A stretch of DNA of 64,000 nt from Adiantum capillus-veneris (GCA_014529385.2 CM043971.1:88241340-88305339), one strand, 5' to 3'; counted from the first letter of the stretch, positions 22,532 through 34,860 are shown. The notes: a model not told the origin generated them from the sequence alone. Program-made: numbers and translations.

Positions 22532-23748
22532 ACAAGGGAAGCCCCATCTTGAAGAGGCAGCAAGGACACTTGTCAAGTTCCTCCTCATGTTTCCCTCATG
22601 GTGTGCTTGAAGCCTATTGGTTGGCCACCCAAGGGGTCCAATGATAATTTAGAATATTTAATTAATTGATTTTGCATTTATCAAGTCCTCTCTCTCAAAG
22701 GGGAAAGGGGGACACTTGTCCCAAGGCTACCCCTGTTGCTTGTAATGGCTCCTGCTTGTGATTGGCTAGGCCTGGAGGGGTCCAATGAGCTTTCATCATG
22801 AGCTACAAGGGGGGGTCGACCATGCAAGCTAGGGGGTTGCTTAGGGGGTATACTCACCCACACACACTCACAAACACTCTCATTGTGTGCTATGCAAAGT
22901 GCAAGAGCTCCATCTCCTTCTCCAAGCTCCTTGAGAAGTTGAGAGCCTACACCAACTCTCTTGGCTATGGAATGCAAATCCAACCAAGAGCTATGCTTCA
23001 ATGCTTAAGCTTGCCATCTCCTCCTTCTTCATTACTATGCTATTATGTATGCTAGCAACAAGAGTATGATAAGTGAGGAACTACTTCTTTCTCCTATGAA
23101 ATGTTTCTTCTTCCTCTTCCCTACCCTCATTCCCTGCTAGCTCTCTCCACCTTCGAAGGTGTTTGAAGTCTTGGGATTGAGGCTTGGGATAGCTAATGCT
23201 TTCTACAAGTGCATGTTATGCTTATTGCAAGAAGGCTAATGGTTTATTGCAAGTAGATTAATTGTATTGCAAGGTAGATTAATTATTGCTTTAAGCACAA
23301 GTTGATGCATAAAAGTATACATCTTCATGCACTCAAATGATTTAGGGAACACAATGATTAATGATGTTCACAAGTTCTTGATTGTTTCCAAGCTAAGATT
23401 GATTGTTGAAATTATGCAAAAGCTTGGTGTGTGAACCTTCCATCTTCATATTGCCAAGGAGGTCTCAAGGAACAAAAAGATTGTATTGTACCAAGTCTCT
23501 CTTAATGAGAGAATCTATAATACAAATGCCTTTTGGAGGGGGGGACCGGCTCCACATAAATCCAGTCCTCAACTGTTGTCATATTTCTACACTCTCTCTC
23601 TTGTAAAAGTATTTTTCATGCCTAGTTAATTAAGTGTTTTGATAGAGTTGCTACTACCAATTAAGTTCACCCTCTATGCTCTCAAAATTGCTCACTCTAA
23701 TTCTCTTAATTCTGCTATTCTCTAAGTTCATAGGCCTGTCGAATTTCA
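21901..23748 (+). repeat. Gypsy-2 5' LTR
   Basis: An 1848-bp TG...CA repeat. It contains a run of GCTTGAGGTGCTTGA-type short repeats at about 22195-22350, a CA microsatellite at about 22479-22526 and the conserved GGGGACCGGCTCCA block near 23540. The matching 3' LTR lacks one 18-bp unit of the GCTTGAGGT repeat. Confidence 0.92.
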
Positions 23749-24013
23749 CTCCAATCTGAGTTGGTGACTCTAGCCTCCTGCAGTGCTGCCCCGAGCCTTG
23801 ATCTGAGCTCTGATACCAGTTGAAGGAGTACGAGCGGAAGTGCGACGCGAGAGAGAGTGCGAGAAGAAGAGCACGACGATATGGTGAACTTGCTCTACTG
23901 TAATGTGTAGAGCATAGTTAGTTCTTATTAGGTTTTTAACAAAAGAATATGTGTACATACCTGGCGGCCCGCCCACTTACCTGGGCGACCACATTGGGCT
24001 TTATACCCCAACA
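23749..24013 (-). mobile_element. truncated Copia LTR plus primer site inside the Gypsy-2 leader
   Basis: On the minus strand, a 193-bp TG...CA segment (24013-23821) starts TGTTGGGGTATAAAGCCC, like the Copia-2 LTR start TGTTGGGATTAAAGCCC. It is followed by ACTGGTATCAGAGC, the Copia primer site, and about 58 further bases that stop exactly at the Gypsy-2 LTR edge. It therefore looks like the 5' end of a Copia related to Copia-2, cut short. It occupies the place where the Gypsy-2 primer-binding site should be. No target duplication was found. Confidence 0.65.
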
Positions 24014-24264
24014 CTTTGGACTTAATAATGGAGTCTTTTTAGACTTGCCTACGACTTTACCATTATTGATCCATAAGAAGTCCGAAAGGAGCTAGCCCTT
24101 GGCAACTCTGCTATGTTAGACCTACTCCTCTACTCTCTATAATTAACCACTTTGAGCCGTGGGTGTAGATACTTAAGAGCCGATTTTCAAAGGCTAAGAG
24201 GAGTGGCAACTAAGTTTTTGAATTGCCAAAGCATACACTAAGCACATACATAAATTCTGTTAAC

Positions 24265-25700
24265 ATGGCTGACAATAATCAAGAGAGTAGAATGAACATT
24301 GATAACTTTGATTTTGCACATGAAAGTGCTAATGATGATGTTCCCATGCTTATCAAATGTCTTGTTTCTAAGCTGCAACAAGCTATGGCAAACCCATTCC
24401 TACAAGGTGAAGTTTTCCAACAACTTCATAGTTATGGGATTCTCCAAACTCCCCCAAAAGAGAGAGCACCTGAGAAGTCTCTTCATGAGATTTCCAAGAG
24501 AGGGCTCTCTACGGTGAGAGAAGAGGAGAACCCATACGAAGCGCTTAAATGTTTACTAGCGGGCTTACCTCCATCCAAGAAGAAAGACAAAGTCTCTACT
24601 TTAGAGCCTTCACCAAGAGGAGGAGAAGGAAGTGAGTCTTCCAATACTTCCAAAGATATGGCTCCAAGAAGACGGCAGCCTCAATGATCTCCAACTTCCC
24701 CCAAGGGGGAAAGATCACTGCAAAGTCCTCCTCCTCGTTATCACAAAAGGGAAGAGAGGTACCAAATAAAGGAAAAGGAGAGAAAGAGGTCACCCTCTTC
24801 TCCATCTTCATCAACTTCCTCATATTCCAATGAAGGTAGCGGCTCTTCTCTCAAAGAGCCCCAGAGGAAAGGCCATCGCAAGTTCTATTCGGTATGGAGA
24901 AGGTCCAAGAAGCTAAAGAAGTTCAAAGAGGGAGGGAAGAACACCACTTTCCTTGCCTATGCTGGCACCTTTGGTGCTATGGACAAGGTCTTGGCCTTCA
25001 TCCAACAGCTTGATGCGGCCTTTGGTGATGAGGGCTTCACAGAGTCCTCTAAACTGCTTCAAGTATCTATGCATTACCAAAGTTCCGCTCGACAATGGTG
25101 GGATAGCCTACGAGCCCAAAGAAAAGCTCCAAAGACATGGAAGGCTTTAAGAGCCTCCATCATAAAACAGTTTCTGGCAAGCAACGCTCAAGATAATGTC
25201 CTCACAGAATGGCAAAACTTGAAACTCTCTCCCTACGAGTCTATCCAAAAGTATGTAGATAAGTTTTGGGATTTATTTCTCAAAGCCACTATCTACAAAA
25301 AGATAGACTTTGGGGAGCAAGAGCAACAATTATGTGCGGGTATTTCTGAAGAGAAGGCCGAGTATATTAACTCACAAAGGCCTAATACCATATCGGCAGT
25401 CATACACCATACTATGGTCGCCTCTCAAATCGATTCCCAACAAGGGGTTAAGAGAAACTCTATATCCATGGAAGTGAAGGATCAAAATGAGCCTAGAGGG
25501 AGGAATAATGCTCAAACTTCCTCCAAAGGCAACTCTAGCAACACCGATAACAAAGCTTAGGAGAAAGGAGTCTATAAAGGTAAGAATAAACTCTCTGCAA
25601 TAGAGCTAGAGTGTTATCGTAAGGATAACAAATGCTACAAGTGTGGACAACAAGGGCATGTCTATCGTGCTTGTCCCCAAAGAAATGCACGCAACAAGCC
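24265..25700 (+). pseudogene. Gypsy-2 gag (capsid and zinc knuckle), broken
   Basis: From ATG at 24265 (MADNNQESRMN...) a frame runs to 24687. The next part is in another frame: a serine/arginine-rich linker, then a retrotransposon-gag capsid core at 24979-25560 with SSARQWWDSLRAQ and LKLSPYESIQKYVDKFWDL blocks. After a stop at 25558 a zinc knuckle reads CYKCGQQGHVYRACP (25633-25677; CX2CX4HX4C intact). Capsid and knuckle would bind genomic RNA in a virus-like particle. The frame shift near 24690-24970 and the stop before the knuckle rule out a single product. Confidence 0.8.
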
Positions 25701-25939
25701 ACCTTGAGTTTCTATGTTGGAAACTCCAAAAGAGGATGCTTATAGAAAAAGGCTTTTGTTTTTCCTATGCTAGGAGATATGTACATACATGTTTATGAGT
25801 CGGGTAGTATCCTATTCCTTGTAAATATGCATGCTTTCACAAGTTAATGAAAATTTATATTTTCATATACATGATTTCTGTTAGAAAGTCTGTAAATGAA
25901 TTTAATGTTTCAACCAATAACAATATTATTAAATTAAAA

Positions 25940-26899
25940 AAAAACGAGAATCAAGAGGAATTAGAATTGTCTAAATTCCTAAATGGATTCCAAAATGTTT
26001 TTATTGATGATACCCCCGTGAGCTATCTCCACAATGAGGGGACAATGGCCATACAATGGAGCTTTTACCATGAAGCTCACTGCCTAATAAGCCTCCTTAT
26101 TGAGCTTTACAAGATCCACAAGAGGAGTTCGAAAAGGCAATAACATGGACTGGTAAGTTTCGAGAGAGATTCAATAATTAGGTCACATTATCTCTAAAGG
26201 TGGTATTTCTATGGATCCACAAAAAGTAGAGGTAATAAAAGATGGCCTAATCCAAGGAATCTACATGAGTTGCAAAGCTCTAAAGGTATGAGTGCATACT
26301 AGAGATGCTTCATAGGAAAAATCCATGCTTATAGCAGGTCCAATACATGACTTAACAAAAAAGAACGTTAAGTATACATGGACCGCAAAGAGAGAAAAAT
26401 ACTTCTAAAATTTTTAAAGAGAAACTTATTTCTCAACTTATGGGATCTCTCAAAGCTATTTGAGGTCCAATGTAATGCCTGGATGATTGCCTTTGAGCAA
26501 AACTTTGCTTCAAGAAGGGAATACCATAGCATACGAGATTCAAAGACTCAACTCCAATGAGCGAATGTTGGTCATATACAAAAGGACCTATGAGATGTTT
26601 TAAATGCTCTAGACACATGGAAGTACTTCTTGCGGACTCCATTCATGATGCAAACCAAGCTCTCGGACAATCAAATGAGGTGGGAAAATTTCTTTTTGCA
26701 ATTTAAATTCTACATTGCTCACATTGCTGGCAAGCACAATCATGTAGCCGATGTACTTTCCCAATGGCCAAGGGTAGATAGGATATCAATAGCAACTTAC
26801 AATGAGCTATGTTTTATTATAGTTAAATATGCTTCTAACCCAGGCTTTAGGGATATGATAATAGCCTTACAAATGGAAGAAAAACAATCACTCACGTAA
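25940..26899 (+). pseudogene. Gypsy-2 pol remnants (reverse transcriptase end and RNase H)
   Basis: Fragments only. A reverse-transcriptase entry-like piece FLNGFQNVFIDDTP is at about 25976. ISKGGISMDPQKVEVIKD, the block after the palm of Gypsy reverse transcriptase, is at about 26190-26245. LTKKNVKYTW is at about 26355. The RNase H end MRWENFFLQFKFYIAHIAGKH plus NHVADVLSQWP is at about 26675-26775. The YxDD core and most of the palm are deleted and stops are frequent. Integrase could not be recognised. Confidence 0.75.
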
Positions 26900-28200
26900 A
26901 AGGATGGTTATCTTCCATACCTCAATAGGCTATATCTTCCTTACTTCCCATGCTCCTTCCATATGCGGGGCAAAGAGGAATTCGAATTTACTCTGCTAGG
27001 AGTAAAAGCATACTTGTATTGGCTTACCAAGAAACAATAATATACAAGAGAATGTTTCAAAATGTATGGTATACCAAAAGATGAAGTATGAAAAAAGGAC
27101 CATGGCTTGCCAACATCCAATTGTGTCGAATAGAAATCCTACTATGACCACTAATTTTTGATAGAGTCTCTATCAGAATTAGAGTAATCCTCTTATGTCG
27201 GCCTACTATTCCAACGGATGGCCAAAAGCAAAGTTACAAAACTAATGATCCTTGATCTACTAAAAGCATGTGATTCGAAGTAGATCAATGCTCAAAATGA
27301 GAGAAGTACTTATCTTAACAACAGTATGTCTCTAATAACGTGAACATACTTCTAAGGAGAAACTACCTTTCGAGGCTAAAGACGGAAGATCCAAAAGTCC
27401 CTTGTAGCTTAAGATACCTGGGAAGATCTTCATTGCAAAGGAGTATAGCCGAGATCAAAACGAATCTTTTTACAAGATTAAACAGGCTATATCCATTTAT
27501 TAGCTAGGCAAAAGAGGCTCCTGCCGTTAGGCACAAAAGAGACTTATCCTTTTAAAAAAAAAAGAAGAAGAAGAAGAAAGAAAAAAAAGGTTGGGTCTTA
27601 CTAAACTTCCCCAAGGCTCATCTAAAGCAAATTATACACAAATAAAGACCCGCCACAGATCAAGAATGAAGCAGAGGAGCTCCAACCCAAGTTCATCCTT
27701 CAACAAGAAGACAAGGTATTAAGAAATGGTAAGATTATTGACAATATCTTATTTAATTATCCTTTCAAAAATGCTAAATGCATGCAAAGAACATGGCTTA
27801 AGGATAATATGAACCTTGTTAATGATGCTTACAATGACACAAAAGAGTAAGCAAATGTAAAAGAAATGCATTTTAAATGATCAATGTTTTTGTCTTATAG
27901 GAGTCTCTTTTTATGTTTTGTGCACAAATTTTAAAGTATGCATACTTAGGATCATGTTTGTGGTGACTACGTCTCCCAAACACCAAGTAGAACTTGTCAC
28001 GCTACTTTGGAAGTATGATATGGACTAAAAAGAGCAGACATGCTTGCGGCAGACAATGTCTCTCAAGCACCAAGTGGATTAGTCATCCACTCTGGAATGA
28101 TGTCGTAGGGTAAAAATGGATCCTCTACCCGCTAAGACCAATGGACTAATGGGTAAGACTTTACCATCTCTACCTCATAGTCGAGGACGACTATGATTTC
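26900..28200 (+). other. Gypsy-2 3' internal region, no readable gene
   Basis: Decayed sequence between RNase H and the 3' LTR, where integrase would lie. An A-rich GAAGAAGAAG stretch occurs at about 27551-27590. The tail ends in a purine tract before the LTR. No integrase motif survived inspection. Confidence 0.5.
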
Positions 28201-29526
28201 AAGAGAGAGGTAATGTCATAAAAATTAATATCTATCCAACCCAAATGATTTTCTCATAATATTAAATTGATCACTTAATGTGGGAGAATACACGGGAACA
28301 AGGGTTAAGATATAGACATGTGCTTATAGATCTATCTCAACACGGGGCCAATGGTTAAGGGGCCCAAATGAGAGATGGTCTATCAAAGATCAAGGCTAAC
28401 CAATGGAGCATAAGACCTTAGGGTTAGCTTCATTGAAGGCCTCCAATAATGTGTGTAAAAGTCCTTTGACCTTAGGCAAGCTAGGGCTGAGCTTGAGGTG
28501 GGAACCCGGCCTAAGCTTGAGGTGCTTGCCGTGCTTGAGGTGCTTGATTAAGATGCTTGAGGTGCTTGACTGGCTCCATGCTTGAGGTGCTTGACTTGCT
28601 ACATGATTAAGGTGCTTGAGGTGCCTTGAGATGCTTGCCTGAGATGCTTGTGGGAACACCCCCTAGTTCAAGTGCTTTGTCATGCTTGATGACTAAGGGG
28701 CTTGCTCATCCAAAGTCAAAAAGATCCCTACAAGGAGGGGGGCGAGCCTACAAGGGGGGGAATGAGAGAGAACACACACACACACACACATACACACAAG
28801 GGAAGCCCCAGCTTGAAGAGGCAACAAGGACACTTGTCAAGTTCCTCCTCATGTTTCCCTCATGGTGTGCTTGAAGCCTATTGGTTGGCCACCCAAGGGG
28901 TCCAATGATAATTTAGAATATTTAATTAATTGATTTTGCATTTATCAAGTCCTCTCTCTCAAAGGGGAAAGGGGGACACTTGTCCCAAGGCTACCCCTGT
29001 TGCCTGTAATGGCTCCTGCTTGTGATTGGCTAGGCCTGGAGGGGTCCAATGAGCTTTCATCATGAGCTACAAGGGGGGGTCGACCATGCAAGCTAGGGGG
29101 TTGCTTAGGGGGTATACTCACCCACACACACTCACAAACACTCTCATTGTGTGCTATGCAAAGTGCAAGAGCTCCATCTCCTTCTCCAAGCTCCTTGAGA
29201 AGTTGAGAGCCTACACCAACTCTCTTGGCTATGGAATGCAAATCCAACCAAGAGCTATGCTTCAATGCTTAAGCTTGCCATCTCCTCCTTCTTCATTACT
29301 ATGCTATTATGTATGCTAGCAACAAGAGTATGATAAGTGAGGAACTACTTCTTTCTCCTATGAAATGTTTCTTCTTCCTCTTCCCTACCCTCATTCCCTG
29401 CTAGCTCTCTCCACCTTCGAAGGTGTTTGAAGTCTTGGGATTGAGGCTTGGGATAGCTAATGCTTTCTACAAGTGCATGTTATGCTTATTGCAAGAAGGC
29501 TAATGGTTTATTGCAAGTAGATTAAT

Positions 29527-29743
29527 TGAAGTCGCGGAGCGGAGCGTGGGTCGACTCTCTCTCACACACACACACAGTGAGCTTACACAGTACAGTACGC
29601 AGAGAACTGTTAGAAGGGTTATCTCCCAATTCCTTAGTATTCACAAAGTATAAGTTAGTATATACAAAGAGTTAGAGGTAAGTGAGTTAGGCGGGTGGCC
29701 GGCCATATCCGCATAAGAGGCCACTTGGGCTTTAATCCCAACA
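29527..29743 (-). repeat. Copia-2 3' LTR
   Basis: TG...CA ends; on the minus strand it begins TGTTGGGATTAAAGCCC. Identical to 34861-35077. Confidence 0.97.
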
Positions 29744-29755
29744 ACCTCCCACTTA
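29744..29755 (-). promoter_or_regulatory. Copia-2 polypurine tract
   Basis: On the minus strand TAAGTGGGAGGT directly precedes the 3' LTR, the usual place for plus-strand DNA priming. Confidence 0.75.
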
Positions 29756-29827
29756 AAGTCCAATGTGGCACTTTAAGTAACTGTAAATCTATGAACATAA
29801 ATGTACAAAGATTTACGTGGCTGCCAT

Positions 29828-32800
29828 CTATCCAATGCCCAATAACTCACGACAATGCACAAAGCCCTCTCCTGGAAGTCCCTTTGTGAGTAGATCAGCA
29901 GTATTGTCCTTGGTGTGGATCTTCAGCAGTTGTATCTGCTTGTCTTCAAGTACTTCCCTAATGAAGTGATATTTGACATCAATATGCTTAGTCTTCGAAT
30001 GGAACACTGGATTCTTTGCCAATTGTATAGCACTTTGACTATCACAATATAACTCTGGCATATCTACTTTGATTCCCAAGTCTGCAACCAATCTACCAAG
30101 CCAAATAGCTTCTTTGCATGCCTCATTTGCTGCAACATACTCAGCTTCTGTAGCAGACTGCGTAACACAATCTTGTAATCGAGATCGCCATGATATGGCA
30201 CCTCCAGCCAATGTAAAGACATAGCCTGATGTAGATCTCCTCTTATCCAAGTCTCCTGCATAATCTGAGTCAGTGTATCCTCTGACACTCAAATCCTGAC
30301 TACCATAGCATATGCGCATACTCTTTGTATGTTTTAAGTATCTCATGATACCTTTCACTGCCTCCCAATGTTTCTTGCCGGGATTTGACATATATCTGCT
30401 AACCACTCCCACTGCAAATGCAATATCCGGACGTGTAGCAATCATTGCATACATCAAACTACCCACTGCAGACGCATATGGAATCTTATCCATTTCAGCC
30501 TTTTCTTCCTTAGACACAGGACAATCTTGTTTGCTAAGTTTCACATATGGTGGCAATGGAACACTCAATGCCTTTCCCTTCTCCATATTGAAACGTTGCA
30601 AAACCTTGTCAATATACTCTGTTTGAGATAACCAAATCAACTTCTTTGATCTGTCTCTCTCAATGCGCATACCAAGTATATGACTTGCCTCACCCATGTC
30701 TTTCATGTCAAACGATTTTGCCATCTTTGACTTCAAAGCTGAAATTTCTTCCAAGTGTTTGCCAGCAATCAACATGTCATCCACATACAAAATAAGGATT
30801 AGCCAACTGCCATCCTTAGCCTTCTTTGTATATAGACAGTGATCGAACTCACTACGTTTGTAGCCTTGAGAAAGCATAAACTGGTGGAACTTATGGTACC
30901 ATGCCCTCGGTGATTGTTTTAAGCCATAAAGACTCTTTAACAACTGGCATACCAAATGTTCCATGCCTTTCTCAACAAACCCTTCTGGCTGCTGCATGTA
31001 AATTTCCACATCTAAATCACCATGCAAGAACGCTGTCTTGACATCCATTTGGTGCAACACCAAATCCAATATAGCAACCAATGCAAGAAAGCATCTCAAT
31101 GTAGTCATCTTGACCACTGGAGAGAAGACTTCATCAAAGTCAATGCCTTGTTCTTGCTTAAAGCCCTTGGCAACAAGCCTTGCTTTGTACTTTGGCTGAC
31201 TATCATGAGCAGTGATCTTATACCTGTAAACCCATTTACAAGGTAGAGCCTTTTTGCCCTGTGGTAATTTAACCAACTTCCATGTCTGGTTTTTATGCAG
31301 AGCTGTCATCTCTGACTGCATGGCCAACTGCCATTTTTTTGAGTCAACCACTTGTAATGCTTCCTTGTAACAAGATGGTTCTCCGCAATCTGTGAGCATG
31401 ACATAATTTAGAGATGGCACATAACGATCAGGTGGTTTGGAGACACGCTCAGAACGTCTCACCACAACTGATTCTACCTCTCTAGCCACTATAGGCTGTT
31501 CCTGAGCCTGACCATGCTGTCTTGATGTGCTAGCACTAGGTCCATCTTCCCTGAAGACAACTCTTCTGATCTCCTCTGTCTTCTCTGGCTTAGCGTGAAA
31601 CTTGGCTTCATTGAAATGCACATCATTGCTACGAATAAGCTTTCTGGACTCAGGATCCCAAAGCCGGTAACCCATCTCGCCCGATTCTCCGTAGCCAAGA
31701 AATATACACTTCTTGCTCTTTGGTTCTAACTTATTTCTGAACTCCTTAGGAATATGGCTATAAGCTTCACAACCAAAGACTCTGAGATGCTTATACGAAG
31801 GTGCCTTGCCTGTCCATAGCATCTCGGCCACTGCACTCTTATCCAGAACCCTACTAGGAGACCTGTTGATCAAATGGACTGCTGTAGCCACTGCTTCCGC
31901 CCAAAATCCATCAGGCAACTCAGCATTTGACAACATGCTTCTGACCTTCTCTTGTATGGTCCTATTCATACGTTCTGCAACCCCATTCTGTGAAGGATTA
32001 TATGGTGCAGTAAGTTCCCGCTTAATCCCTTTTGCTTCACAAAAGTCTTGAAAAGCTTTGGAAACGTACTCTCCACCATTGTCAGTTCTCAAGCACTTCA
32101 GCTTCTGACCACTCTGATTCTCCACCAGCTGCAAGAATGTCTTAAAGACCTTGAGCACCTCATCCTTGTGCTTCAAGAAGTAAACCCATACTTTGCGAGA
32201 ATAGTCATCTATGAATGTACAAAAGTACGCTGCTCCCCCTAGTGACAAACTAGGCATTGGTCCGCATAGATCACTGTGTACAAGAGCTAACCGTTCGTCC
32301 CTACGATTCCTCTTTGATCTGTGCGGTTCCTGTGTTTGCTTACCATAAACACAATGCTCACAAAACTCGAAATCTTGAAATGAAAAACCAGGCAAATAAC
32401 CATAATGAGAAAGTATTTCCATTCCTCTTTTTGACATATGTCCCAACCTACGATGCCACAGTGACACACTTGGCTGCTCAATCACATTAATTACATGGTT
32501 TTTAACCTCTGAAACATGTAAAGTGTACAGAGTTCCTGACTTGCTGCCATGTGCTACAGTCATCGAACCTTTGGAGATCTTCCAAGCGTTGTTCCCAAAA
32601 ACTGTCACATAACCCGCATCATCCAACTTCCCTGTACTAATCAAGCTCTTTCGGATTGCTGGAACATGTCTGACATTCTTGAGCCATAAAGAAGAGCCAT
32701 TCTGAAACTTCAACTGCACATCTCCCACTCCAAGTATGTCACAAACCTGCTCATTGCCAAGTCTGACATAATCTTTAGTAGCCACATATGATGTAAACCA

Positions 32801-33793
32801 CTCTTTGTGCGGAGAAACATGTAAAGATGCCCCTGAGTCGATAATCCAATCACTCATAGCATTTCCATCCTCTGCAGTCAAGAAAACAGAATCAAGATTG
32901 CTTGTAAGGAAGATGTCACCAGCTGCTATACCAGAATCACTGTCTGAACCAGATCCTGTGACATTCACCTCTTCAATCTTCACTGAACTCTTCTTTTCAT
33001 CTTGCTCAGAACTCTTTGTTTTTCCTTTTTCTTGTTTCCACTTCATACAGTCTCGCTTCATGTGACCCTTCTTGCCACAATGGTAGCATTCTATGTCATC
33101 CTTTGACTTCGAATCACGAGACTTACTTCGGTTTTGTGCCTTCTTACCCTTCTTCTCTTTAAACTGTTGTCTCCCTCGAACGACCAAAGCACTATTGCCT
33201 TTGCCTTTGTCAATGTTCTTCCTGTTCACTTCCTCTGTGAGCAAGCTGCCTTCTACATTGGCACTCGTAAGACCTTCTGGCGCGACAGAATTACTTAACG
33301 CTGTACGAAAAGTATCCCAACTGTCTGGCAAAGTGATTAAGAGAAACATAGCCTTCACTGAATCTGGAAAGACTATCTCCTGTGCTGTTAACTGGCTGAA
33401 AATTGAGTGAAATTCATTCAGATGATTTGACATGGTTGTCCCTTCCTTCATCTTCAAATCCACCAATTTCTTGAGCCAGTAAATCTGAGAAGCAGCACTT
33501 TGTTTCTCGTACATATCACATAGCTTTTGCCATACGCCATACGCTGTAGTCTCTTCTGCTACGTTGAAGTAAACATTTTCTGCCAGTGTCAGCATGATTG
33601 TGGAACAAGCTAACTCGTCAAGCTCTTCCCACTCATCTTCAGCCATAAATTCTGGTCTCTCCCCTTTGAGCTTCAGTGGCTTCACTTGTTTTTTCTGCAC
33701 CAAAACCTGCCAAATCTGCTTCTTCCAGAATGGAAAGTTTGTGCCATCCAGCTTCTTTATGTTGTAAAGAGTCTCACTTTGAGAAGATGCCAT
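29828..33793 (-). CDS. Copia-2 gag-pol polyprotein, 1321 aa, intact
   Basis: A single open frame from ATG at 33793. The frame is open a few codons further, but only from TTG. Domains in order: Copia gag (about 1-220), zinc knuckle CYHCGKKGHMKRDC (236-249; CX2CX4HX4C), aspartic protease with DSG at 319-321, and pre-integrase zinc site H447, H452, C478, C481. Integrase has D508, D571 and E607, the D,D35E spacing. Reverse transcriptase has ALPCKWVYRYK and YVDD at 1003-1006. RNase H has GYTDSDYAGD (D1175) and ends near ADLLTKGLP. Every catalytic residue I looked for is present and there is no stop or shift. Integrase before reverse transcriptase makes it Ty1/Copia. The single frame means gag excess must come from processing or partial translation, as in other plant Copia elements. 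The product would act in a cytoplasmic virus-like particle and then in the nucleus. Confidence 0.97.
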   Translation of the reverse strand: MASSQSETLYNIKKLDGTNFPFWKKQIWQVLVQKKQVKPLKLKGERPEFMAEDEWEELDELACSTIMLTLAENVYFNVAEETTAYGVWQKLCDMYEKQSAASQIYWLKKLVDLKMKEGTTMSNHLNEFHSIFSQLTAQEIVFPDSVKAMFLLITLPDSWDTFRTALSNSVAPEGLTSANVEGSLLTEEVNRKNIDKGKGNSALVVRGRQQFKEKKGKKAQNRSKSRDSKSKDDIECYHCGKKGHMKRDCMKWKQEKGKTKSSEQDEKKSSVKIEEVNVTGSGSDSDSGIAAGDIFLTSNLDSVFLTAEDGNAMSDWIIDSGASLHVSPHKEWFTSYVATKDYVRLGNEQVCDILGVGDVQLKFQNGSSLWLKNVRHVPAIRKSLISTGKLDDAGYVTVFGNNAWKISKGSMTVAHGSKSGTLYTLHVSEVKNHVINVIEQPSVSLWHRRLGHMSKRGMEILSHYGYLPGFSFQDFEFCEHCVYGKQTQEPHRSKRNRRDERLALVHSDLCGPMPSLSLGGAAYFCTFIDDYSRKVWVYFLKHKDEVLKVFKTFLQLVENQSGQKLKCLRTDNGGEYVSKAFQDFCEAKGIKRELTAPYNPSQNGVAERMNRTIQEKVRSMLSNAELPDGFWAEAVATAVHLINRSPSRVLDKSAVAEMLWTGKAPSYKHLRVFGCEAYSHIPKEFRNKLEPKSKKCIFLGYGESGEMGYRLWDPESRKLIRSNDVHFNEAKFHAKPEKTEEIRRVVFREDGPSASTSRQHGQAQEQPIVAREVESVVVRRSERVSKPPDRYVPSLNYVMLTDCGEPSCYKEALQVVDSKKWQLAMQSEMTALHKNQTWKLVKLPQGKKALPCKWVYRYKITAHDSQPKYKARLVAKGFKQEQGIDFDEVFSPVVKMTTLRCFLALVAILDLVLHQMDVKTAFLHGDLDVEIYMQQPEGFVEKGMEHLVCQLLKSLYGLKQSPRAWYHKFHQFMLSQGYKRSEFDHCLYTKKAKDGSWLILILYVDDMLIAGKHLEEISALKSKMAKSFDMKDMGEASHILGMRIERDRSKKLIWLSQTEYIDKVLQRFNMEKGKALSVPLPPYVKLSKQDCPVSKEEKAEMDKIPYASAVGSLMYAMIATRPDIAFAVGVVSRYMSNPGKKHWEAVKGIMRYLKHTKSMRICYGSQDLSVRGYTDSDYAGDLDKRRSTSGYVFTLAGGAISWRSRLQDCVTQSATEAEYVAANEACKEAIWLGRLVADLGIKVDMPELYCDSQSAIQLAKNPVFHSKTKHIDVKYHFIREVLEDKQIQLLKIHTKDNTADLLTKGLPGEGFVHCRELLGIG

Positions 33794-34846
33794 ATCTGCC
33801 AAACTGTTTACTCCTGAGAAAAATCTGGCAGAGTTTCCCCTGTAAACTGGCCTCTGTACACAGTAAACAAGCTGTAATCAACAAGCTGAACACCTCTCCT
33901 CAGGAACTGTCAGTATTTTTGAAAATTTTTGACAGAGTCTCCCCTGTAAACTGAGCTCTGGGAACCAAAAGATAGCTCAAGAAACAATCATAAATAGCTG
34001 ACCAATGACAAATCTAAAAAATCCCTGTAATATGCTGTCCTGTAAGCATACACTGTCTCCTCTCTGGGCGATGACAGAATCTATATCTGTCTCAAGACTG
34101 AACCCTGATCAATGCCTCAACGGCCTGACGCATAAGATGCAATCCAGTGTCTACACAAAGTCATACATCTTAAGGGATAAAAGTCACCGAAGAAGATGCG
34201 TGTAGAGGGGAACTCCAGCAACCTAATCCACCTCACACTGGGTAACCCAGCCCCCAGTGCTTGGCTTCAAAAAACCTCACACACGACCCTCTCAGATGGC
34301 TCAGCAAACTGCCCAGAACTAGCATACATCCTATAATAGACCAATCACTGTCCTATGACCGCTGCGGCGGTCTGTTTGCTAGCGTGACTCACAACTAGCA
34401 GACCCACAATCACAGTACATCAATCTGCAATACATGCCAGTGGTGTCAAGCCGTCGTATGGCCACACCTCCCCTGGAACCTAGCAAGCACAAGAAGTAGC
34501 AATGCAGACTGCAATATATATATCTGATGATATATATGTGTACCTGGTCTATAGATGATGCTCTGAAGACGAATAAGTGATGTATGTCGATGTCGATATT
34601 GATGTCGACCACCTCCTGCTTGCCAATCTACACAAGACGGATTTCTTTGCGGCTGAAATCTATCTTCTGCTGTAGTGCTCAGAACGAAATTCTGAGGGCA
34701 TAAACGGCTTCGAAAGGGGGGTAAAACCACAGGTTGCCTGCTGGAAACGCTCCCGGAACGCCGAGTGTGAATTTTCGAACTCCGGATCCAAAATCTGCCG
34801 GAAAAGTGCGCGCGCGCGCGATTGCGCAAATCCGCACTGAACCAAG
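33794..34846 (-). other. Copia-2 5' leader
   Basis: About 1050 bases between primer site and gag ATG, long for a Copia leader. It contains a short alternating GC run (about 34807-34820) and no recognisable extra gene. Confidence 0.7.
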
Positions 34847-34858
34847 GCTCTGATACCA
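34847..34858 (-). promoter_or_regulatory. Copia-2 primer-binding site
   Basis: On the minus strand TGGTATCAGAGC, two bases from the LTR end. Complementary to initiator tRNA-Met. Confidence 0.92.
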
Positions 34859-34860
34859 AT

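Noticed and set aside
22681-23055. Frames of about 85-106 codons on both strands, repeated at 28945-29319
   Set aside because: Conserved only because they lie in the two Gypsy-2 LTRs. No protein family recognised.
30312-33410. Several plus-strand open frames of 60-105 codons across 30.3-33.4 kb
   Set aside because: They are antisense shadows of the intact Copia-2 gag-pol on the minus strand.
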